Shown: positions 57,845-64,000 of the stretch, in pieces | How positions within the stretch are numbered: position 1 is the first letter of the stretch | Layout of the letters: every line of letters starts with the position of its first letter | Assembly: GCF_013822155.1 (NCBI RefSeq) | Contig: NZ_PNJW01000008.1 | Span: 18,270-82,269 of the forward strand | Length of the DNA stretch: 64,000 nucleotides | Source: Flavobacterium sp. | GTDB lineage: Bacteria; Bacteroidota; Bacteroidia; Flavobacteriales; Flavobacteriaceae | Direction: 5' to 3' | Program-made: the position numbers and the translations under genes | The notes under the pieces: generated by a model | Told to the model about the DNA's origin: nothing | What the model saw: only the letters and a program-made list of their open reading frames with translations | Database searches by the model: none

Positions 57845-60820
57845 CTAAACGCTCCTTAAAACTCTGTCATACACCTCATTAAACCAAAGACGCTTAAACT
57901 CTTTATTCACCCTATCGTCAGTAAGTTTATTGTATAGACCCAACTTCCCATCAATAAAATTTAATAATTCATCATCGATCGTTTCGTCAAACTTATCTTG
58001 GATATTCGCTTTAGAGTTATTCTTATTAAAGAATGTCATTAACTCTTCGTTTTGATATACATTCTCTTTCATCTTCATAAATTCGATCTTGTCTTCATCT
58101 TTTAAATCTAAACCAAACGTGTCATTTAATACTTTTATGATTTTCGTCAATAGTTCAAATTCATCTTCTTGAGGACCAATACCACCACCAGGTTTTTGAC
58201 CTTGCATATTGGTTTCAGTACTTTCTAACTGTAAATCCGTGGTATATTGGTGCTGTAGCTTATAGCTATCTAATTCAACATTTTCTAGCACATCAGTTGG
58301 TAAGGACGATCTATTTGAAGGTAATTTCTTAAATAAAGCAGCCAATAATACATAGTATTTTTCTAAATCTACATCAGTAAAGGTGATGATTTGTGATAAG
58401 AATCTATATAAACGGATAAAATCATTGATAGATGCTTTTAAATCTATTTGTACTTCCTCTTCAAAGCCATTATAACGTTCAGCCAAATTATTTAGAATTG
58501 GTTGTAATTTTTCCATATTATCCCCTTTTCTAAAGAAGATTTCTGCAAAAGCATCTAAGTCATTTTTGTAAATTAAATTTGATGACTCAATTTTGTTCAA
58601 TACATCATAGACTGAATTTTGGTCGGTTTGATCTTCAAACTCCATTCTGTTGCTACCATAATAGAATTGAAAATCTAACTGTACTTTTTCAGGATCATTT
58701 ACAAAATCAAGTACCATAGTAGAATCTTTCCCTTTGCGTGTACGATTCAAACGACTAAGTGTTTGCACCGTACTTGAACCACCTAATTTCTTATCTACAA
58801 ACATTGTATGCAACAAAGGTTCATCAAAACCTGTTTGGTACATATTTGCAACAATTAAAATTCTATATTTAGGTAGTTTTAAAGCCTCTGGAACAGATAC
58901 TTTACCTTCTAGTTGGTTCATAGAAGCAGAGGTGTGTTCTGCGCCTGTATCGCCATCTGTAACCGTACCACTAAATGCTACTAAAGCTTCATAAGGCAGA
59001 TTCATTTCACGCATAATTTCATCAAACTTTAGTTTGTAACGAACTGCATGTAACCTGCTTTTTGTAACTAACATAGCACGCGACATTCCTTGAATTTCAT
59101 TTTGCGTTTGTGATGCAAAATGTTCTAGCATTATACGCGTTTTTTTATCAATAGCATGATCCTGTAAATCAACGTAATTAGCTAACAAACGTAACGTTTG
59201 TTTTTTAGAATATTCTTTGTCTTCTACCTCAGAACGTTTCACTAATTTATAGTAACGTCGCCAAGACATGTAATTTTTAAGTACATCTAAAATAAACCCT
59301 TCTTTTATAGCTTGTTCCATTGAGTACAGATCAAACTCAGTTTTATCACCTGCTTGATTTCTAGTCCCAAAGATTTCCAAAGTTTTAGTTTTTGGGGTAG
59401 CTGTGAATGCAAAGAAAGATATATTCTTTTGGTCACCTTTACTTAGGATTTCATCTTCAATAATATCATCTAAACTTTTTTCTACAATATCTTTATCTTC
59501 TGCTTCTTCCAAGGATAAAGCCTTACGAAGATGACGAGCTGATTCGCCTGCTTGTGAACTATGAGCCTCATCTATAATCACTGCAAATCTGCGATCCGAA
59601 AAGTGTGACACAGATTCAGATATAACCGGGAATTTTTGTAAAGTTGTTACAATAATTCTACTTCCATTTTCAATAGCAAGTCTTAAATCTTGTGCTGTTT
59701 TATTTTCATCTATATATGCCACTGCACCAGGAGTTTGCTCGAACTGGCGAATGTTATTTTGGATTTGTTTATCTAATACACGGCGGTCGGTAACTACAAT
59801 AGTGGTATCAAACAATGACTTGGAATCTGATGGTTTTTGATATACATCAGATAAACGGTGTGCTAACCAAGATATAGTGTTAGACTTACCAGAACCAGCT
59901 GAATGCTGAATTAAGTATTTTTGGCCTACACCTTTTTCTTTTACATCTGTCAATAATCGATTTACCGCACGGCGTTGATGAAAACGAGGAAAAATTAACA
60001 CTTCTGATTTCTTTACTTCAATGGCATTAGTTTTTGCATTAAAAACTTTTTCTTCATTGATTTGAAGATTGATAAAGTTCTGTACTAAATCTAGCAAAGA
60101 GTCTTTACGTAATACATCACGATACCAATACGCCGTAGCAAAATCATCTTCACAATAGTTTTCTAAATCTTGATTGAATGGTAAGAAAAATGTTTTCTCA
60201 TCTGCCAAACGCGTTGTCATGGCTACTTTTTCTGTACTTACAGCAAAATGAACCAAACACCGTTGAAATTCGAAAAGCTTTTCTTTAGAATCTCTATCTT
60301 TCCGATATTGCTCTATAGCTTGTGAAAGATATTGTCCCGTTAAAGCATTTTTTAGTTCAGCCGTAACTACAGGGATTCCATTGATAAAGAATGCTAAATC
60401 AAGTGAATTGTTGTTTTTGTTGGAATAAGCTAACTGACGAACAATAGTCAGTTTATTCTTTTTATAGTTTTCTAAATGTTCAGGAGAGCGGTTGTGGTTG
60501 GGCTTAAAGTAAGCCATTTTTAATTTAACACCACGATCTTTCATAGCGCCATCACGTAGCACTTGCAATGTTGTATTATTAGTAATAGACTTTGCTAAAT
60601 TTTCTACAATCTTTTGATTTGTTAAATCCCCGTATTGTTCCTGTAGCCTTGCGTATTCATTTGGTTGAGTATCTTGTACAAAGGCAACAATATCTTCCTC
60701 AATAAGACATAAATCTTTATTGTAAACACTAGTGTGTTTTTCTTGATACTCTTGTACGGTATTTACCAGATAATTTACCACATGCGCTTCGAATGCAGCT
60801 TCGTTCGTTCCTGTAGCCAT
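57845..60820 (-). CDS. hsdR: Type I restriction endonuclease subunit R
   Basis: 991 aa; 'FINGIPVVTAELKNALTGQ', Walker A 'HSAGSGKSNTISWLAHRL', 'VIIDEAHSSQAG', 'FAFTATPK', 'TLSRLNRTRKGKDS'. Confidence 0.97.
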   Translation of the reverse strand: MATGTNEAAFEAHVVNYLVNTVQEYQEKHTSVYNKDLCLIEEDIVAFVQDTQPNEYARLQEQYGDLTNQKIVENLAKSITNNTTLQVLRDGAMKDRGVKLKMAYFKPNHNRSPEHLENYKKNKLTIVRQLAYSNKNNNSLDLAFFINGIPVVTAELKNALTGQYLSQAIEQYRKDRDSKEKLFEFQRCLVHFAVSTEKVAMTTRLADEKTFFLPFNQDLENYCEDDFATAYWYRDVLRKDSLLDLVQNFINLQINEEKVFNAKTNAIEVKKSEVLIFPRFHQRRAVNRLLTDVKEKGVGQKYLIQHSAGSGKSNTISWLAHRLSDVYQKPSDSKSLFDTTIVVTDRRVLDKQIQNNIRQFEQTPGAVAYIDENKTAQDLRLAIENGSRIIVTTLQKFPVISESVSHFSDRRFAVIIDEAHSSQAGESARHLRKALSLEEAEDKDIVEKSLDDIIEDEILSKGDQKNISFFAFTATPKTKTLEIFGTRNQAGDKTEFDLYSMEQAIKEGFILDVLKNYMSWRRYYKLVKRSEVEDKEYSKKQTLRLLANYVDLQDHAIDKKTRIMLEHFASQTQNEIQGMSRAMLVTKSRLHAVRYKLKFDEIMREMNLPYEALVAFSGTVTDGDTGAEHTSASMNQLEGKVSVPEALKLPKYRILIVANMYQTGFDEPLLHTMFVDKKLGGSSTVQTLSRLNRTRKGKDSTMVLDFVNDPEKVQLDFQFYYGSNRMEFEDQTDQNSVYDVLNKIESSNLIYKNDLDAFAEIFFRKGDNMEKLQPILNNLAERYNGFEEEVQIDLKASINDFIRLYRFLSQIITFTDVDLEKYYVLLAALFKKLPSNRSSLPTDVLENVELDSYKLQHQYTTDLQLESTETNMQGQKPGGGIGPQEDEFELLTKIIKVLNDTFGLDLKDEDKIEFMKMKENVYQNEELMTFFNKNNSKANIQDKFDETIDDELLNFIDGKLGLYNKLTDDRVNKEFKRLWFNEVYDRVLRSV

Positions 60821-60826
60821 AGCGTA

Positions 60827-62128
60827 TTATATATCTATCTTGCCTGTTACGGCTTCTGAGATTAATGATTGACGGTATTCTTTTAGTTTGTCGATTTGAT
60901 TTGATATTTTTTCTTTCGCCTCATCTATTATTTGGAATTGTTTTTCAAAATATAATACAATATTTTTTTGATCCTCATAAGAGGGCAAAATTACTTTTAA
61001 TGATTTTAAAAGAGTTTGGCTTAAGGATGCTCTGGTTACAATATTCATCTCTTTAACTAATGAAACTCTAATATAATTACTTCTAAAAAAGTATTTAGAA
61101 TATTCAGGATATAATTCTTTTAAATTATAAGGTCTAAATCTTATAGTAAAACCTGAAAAAACTGCATTTTCAATTGTTTTTAGACAGGTGGATGCAATTC
61201 CAATCTCTTCAATAGTTTCAGATGTTCTAGTGAAGAAAACATCACCGTATAACACCGAATATGCTTCGCGATCTTCTTCAGAAGATTTTGCTAAACCTTC
61301 AATTTGAGTAGGTAACTCATAGTTTTTATAAATATCTCCATAACTTACAAATGGATAACCTTCACCAAAATAATCACCACCTTTACTTACACCATTTTGA
61401 CAACTTCCTAAATAACCAAGGGGTTTCACCTCCCAATGCTCAGGAATTTCCCCGATCCATTCGATACCAGAATCCTTCATTGAGGCAGATGGATTAAGTC
61501 CTTTGGTTGCCGTTTCATCGATAATGGTTTTTTTCTTTTCTTCTAAAGATAAAAGCATCTGCTCTTTTTTCAGAATAATGGTGTCAATCTCCGACGTTTT
61601 TTTATTCAAAAACTCAGCAATGCGGGCTTGGGTTTGGATTGGAGGAACTGGGATTAAAGAACTATTAATAACCTCTTGATTGAAAATTTTAGCACCATAA
61701 ATATTAATATTAGCATTCTGTTCTAATATAATAGGTAGCATATAATACAAATACCCCAAACATCTGTCATACTTTGGTACAATAGCTAAAATTGCTTCAT
61801 TTGTATATAAATCTTTCCCCGCAAAGGCTACTTTGCCTATACTCAATTTAAATGAATACAATAAGGATCCTTTTTTTACGGGCAATTTGCCTGAATTATC
61901 AACACCCTTTTGGCTTAACTTATTCTTCGTTTCAAAAATAACTTTTGAATTTAAATCAGATATTGTTACCCAATCATAGTCATCAGAGTCATAGAATTCT
62001 GATTTATTTGTTGGAGGTGTAAAACCAACACTAAAATCTAAAATATATTGAAAAGCAACAATCTTCCATGAGTTTGGTACGTTATTAATCCACCTTAATT
62101 TTAAGTATTTAGAATTAGTTACTACCAT
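60827..62128 (-). CDS. hsdS: Type I restriction-modification specificity subunit S
   Basis: Two TRD halves; conserved regions 'PPIQTQARIAEFLNKKTSEIDTIILKKEQMLLSLEEKKKTIIDETATKGLNP' and 'GIEWIGEIPEHWEVKPL'. Confidence 0.95.
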   Translation of the reverse strand: MVVTNSKYLKLRWINNVPNSWKIVAFQYILDFSVGFTPPTNKSEFYDSDDYDWVTISDLNSKVIFETKNKLSQKGVDNSGKLPVKKGSLLYSFKLSIGKVAFAGKDLYTNEAILAIVPKYDRCLGYLYYMLPIILEQNANINIYGAKIFNQEVINSSLIPVPPIQTQARIAEFLNKKTSEIDTIILKKEQMLLSLEEKKKTIIDETATKGLNPSASMKDSGIEWIGEIPEHWEVKPLGYLGSCQNGVSKGGDYFGEGYPFVSYGDIYKNYELPTQIEGLAKSSEEDREAYSVLYGDVFFTRTSETIEEIGIASTCLKTIENAVFSGFTIRFRPYNLKELYPEYSKYFFRSNYIRVSLVKEMNIVTRASLSQTLLKSLKVILPSYEDQKNIVLYFEKQFQIIDEAKEKISNQIDKLKEYRQSLISEAVTGKIDI

Positions 62129-63903
62129 TACACAAACAATTCTTTAATTAAATCAGAAATTCCTTTTTCACCATCTTTCCCAAACTCAAGATCTAAGATT
62201 TCTTGTTTGATATCTCTAGATGGACGTAAAGGCACATAATTGTAGAAATATTTAGAGAAATTAATCTCATAGCCAATTTTAATTTTGTTTGCATCTGGCC
62301 AAGCATGGTCTACATGCGGCAAGATGTTTTCTGCAAAATATGTGCGAATATCCGCAGACAATGGAATGCGTTCTGTACTGCGTTTTTTGGAATCGGCAAC
62401 TAATTCCCCTTTTTTATCTTTTTTAAACTCACCATTCTCATCCAAGATTGGTCGTTCAACTGGTACACTATAATAGCCGAAGAATTCATTATCAAAAATT
62501 TTTGAATACTCATTTTCCTCAAAATTTGAGTAGATATCTACTACACTATCAATGTGCTGTTCCAGTATCTCGTTACGTTTATTACCTAAGCTACGTTTAT
62601 TAGATACAGCAAAACCTGTTTTACCCGCACGCTTATCCTCGACATCAGACGAATTTATTAATTGTACTTTACCACGACGATGGGTAGGTTTATTATTGTC
62701 TAAAAACCAGATATAGGTACCAATACCGGTATTATAGAACATGTCTTTTGGTAAAGAAATGATACAATCTAATAAATCGCTTTCAATAATAAATTTACGG
62801 ATATCGCTTTCGCCACCACCAGCACTACCTGAAAATAGAGGTGAACCGTTGGTTACGACAGCTATTTTACCACCCGATGTTTCCATTTTAGAAATCATAT
62901 GCTGCAAGAACAATAATTGTCCATCACCTTTTGAAGGTAAACCTGCATAAAAACGACCAGCAGGGTTGGTACTTTCGTTTAATACAAAATCGTAATCCTT
63001 TGCCCATGTAACGCCATACGGAGGATTAGCAAATTGGTAGTGAAATTTTTTATCTGGGAAACGGTCATTTGTTAAGGTATTTCCGTGTTTAATATTATCT
63101 ACATCACCTCCCGAAATTAAAGCTTCGGCTTTGGCAATCGCATAAGACTGCTCATTGATTTCTTGACCGTAAGTAAAAATGGTTGGTTTTGGTCCTACGG
63201 TGAATAATTCATCAACAATATAATTCTTCGCTAAATTAACCATACCGCCAGTACCCATTGTTGGATCATAGACAGTACGAATGATTCCAGATTGTGCTAA
63301 TTCTTCTTTTTCTGTAGAGAAAACCACTTTATACATCAATTCAATTACATCACGTGGTGTAAAGTGCTCTCCAGCCGTTTCATTGGATTGTTCGTTCGAG
63401 ATTCGTATCAACTCTTCGAATACATATCCCATATTTTGGTTATCGTACTTACTTAAAGATAAATCTACATCGCACATGGCTTTCACCATTTCGTACAATA
63501 ATTTATTCTTTTGTAGACGAGCAATGATTTTTTCGAATTGAAAATTTTCTAAAATTTCAATTACAATAGCATTAAAACCATTTAAATAATTATGGAAATC
63601 GATATCGATTGTTTTCGTACTTTCTTTTAATGAGTCAAATGTGTGTCTGGATGTATTATGAAAATTCAGACCACCAGCTGCTTTTTTTAGGATAGGTGCT
63701 AATTTATCATCTGCTACCTTTCCTTTAAAATTTTCGTAAGCAGTACGTACATTTTCGTTTTTGTCTTTTAAGATACAATCTAAACGACGTAATACGACGA
63801 ATGGTAATAATACATCACCAATTTCGTTTTTCTTGAAAACATTCCATAGTACCTTATCAGTAATATTAAAAATAAAGCTTATATCAGGTCTTTTTATAGA
63901 CAT
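62128..63903 (-). CDS. hsdM: Type I restriction-modification methyltransferase subunit M
   Basis: 'GEHFTPRDVIELM', 'YDPTMGTGGMVNLAKNYI', 'FANPPYGVTWAKD'. Confidence 0.97.
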   Translation of the reverse strand: MSIKRPDISFIFNITDKVLWNVFKKNEIGDVLLPFVVLRRLDCILKDKNENVRTAYENFKGKVADDKLAPILKKAAGGLNFHNTSRHTFDSLKESTKTIDIDFHNYLNGFNAIVIEILENFQFEKIIARLQKNKLLYEMVKAMCDVDLSLSKYDNQNMGYVFEELIRISNEQSNETAGEHFTPRDVIELMYKVVFSTEKEELAQSGIIRTVYDPTMGTGGMVNLAKNYIVDELFTVGPKPTIFTYGQEINEQSYAIAKAEALISGGDVDNIKHGNTLTNDRFPDKKFHYQFANPPYGVTWAKDYDFVLNESTNPAGRFYAGLPSKGDGQLLFLQHMISKMETSGGKIAVVTNGSPLFSGSAGGGESDIRKFIIESDLLDCIISLPKDMFYNTGIGTYIWFLDNNKPTHRRGKVQLINSSDVEDKRAGKTGFAVSNKRSLGNKRNEILEQHIDSVVDIYSNFEENEYSKIFDNEFFGYYSVPVERPILDENGEFKKDKKGELVADSKKRSTERIPLSADIRTYFAENILPHVDHAWPDANKIKIGYEINFSKYFYNYVPLRPSRDIKQEILDLEFGKDGEKGISDLIKELFV

Positions 63904-63931
63904 ATTATTCTAGTGTTTGATTTTGTTAATG

Positions 63932-63961
63932 CAAAGATATGTTTTAATTGTGCAGTACAAA
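63932..63961 (-). promoter_or_regulatory. Bacteroidota-type promoter upstream of the hsdMSR operon
   Basis: Minus-strand TTTG (63961-63958), 18-nt spacer, TATCTTTG (63939-63932). Confidence 0.65.
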
Positions 63962-64000
63962 TGCATTGGTTATGGGAAATGATTAATTAATCTATTTTGT

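Overview
The window is a flavobacterial (Bacteroidota) chromosomal segment: low GC, TTTG-N18/19-TAnnTTTG promoters, and T9SS type A and type B sorting-domain proteins. Most of it is conserved housekeeping sequence: ffh, folD, rluF, lpxK, PNP, GAPDH, lipA, murB, recF, ribH, mutL, two rhomboids, lepB, dapB, parAB, methylmalonyl-CoA mutase, udk and trxB. Accessory or unusual parts: (i) an ECF sigma/FecR/TonB-receptor surface-signalling locus (3.7-7.7 kb) next to a duplicated 3'-end fragment of the MBOAT gene; (ii) a decayed IS3-family element fused to a 5'-truncated Crp/Fnr regulator (9.0-9.9 kb); (iii) a likely integrative island starting at tRNA-Pro(TGG), with a tyrosine recombinase, a small HTH protein and a complete type I restriction-modification system (55.6 kb to the window end). 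Smaller items include a long-hairpin intergenic repeat, heptamer repeats at the GAPDH start codon, an in-frame 15-bp tandem repeat and an 18-bp perfect palindrome. I found no CRISPR array, rRNA or clearly undescribed multi-gene system. The tRNA-Pro island is the best place to look further, but its right end is outside the window.
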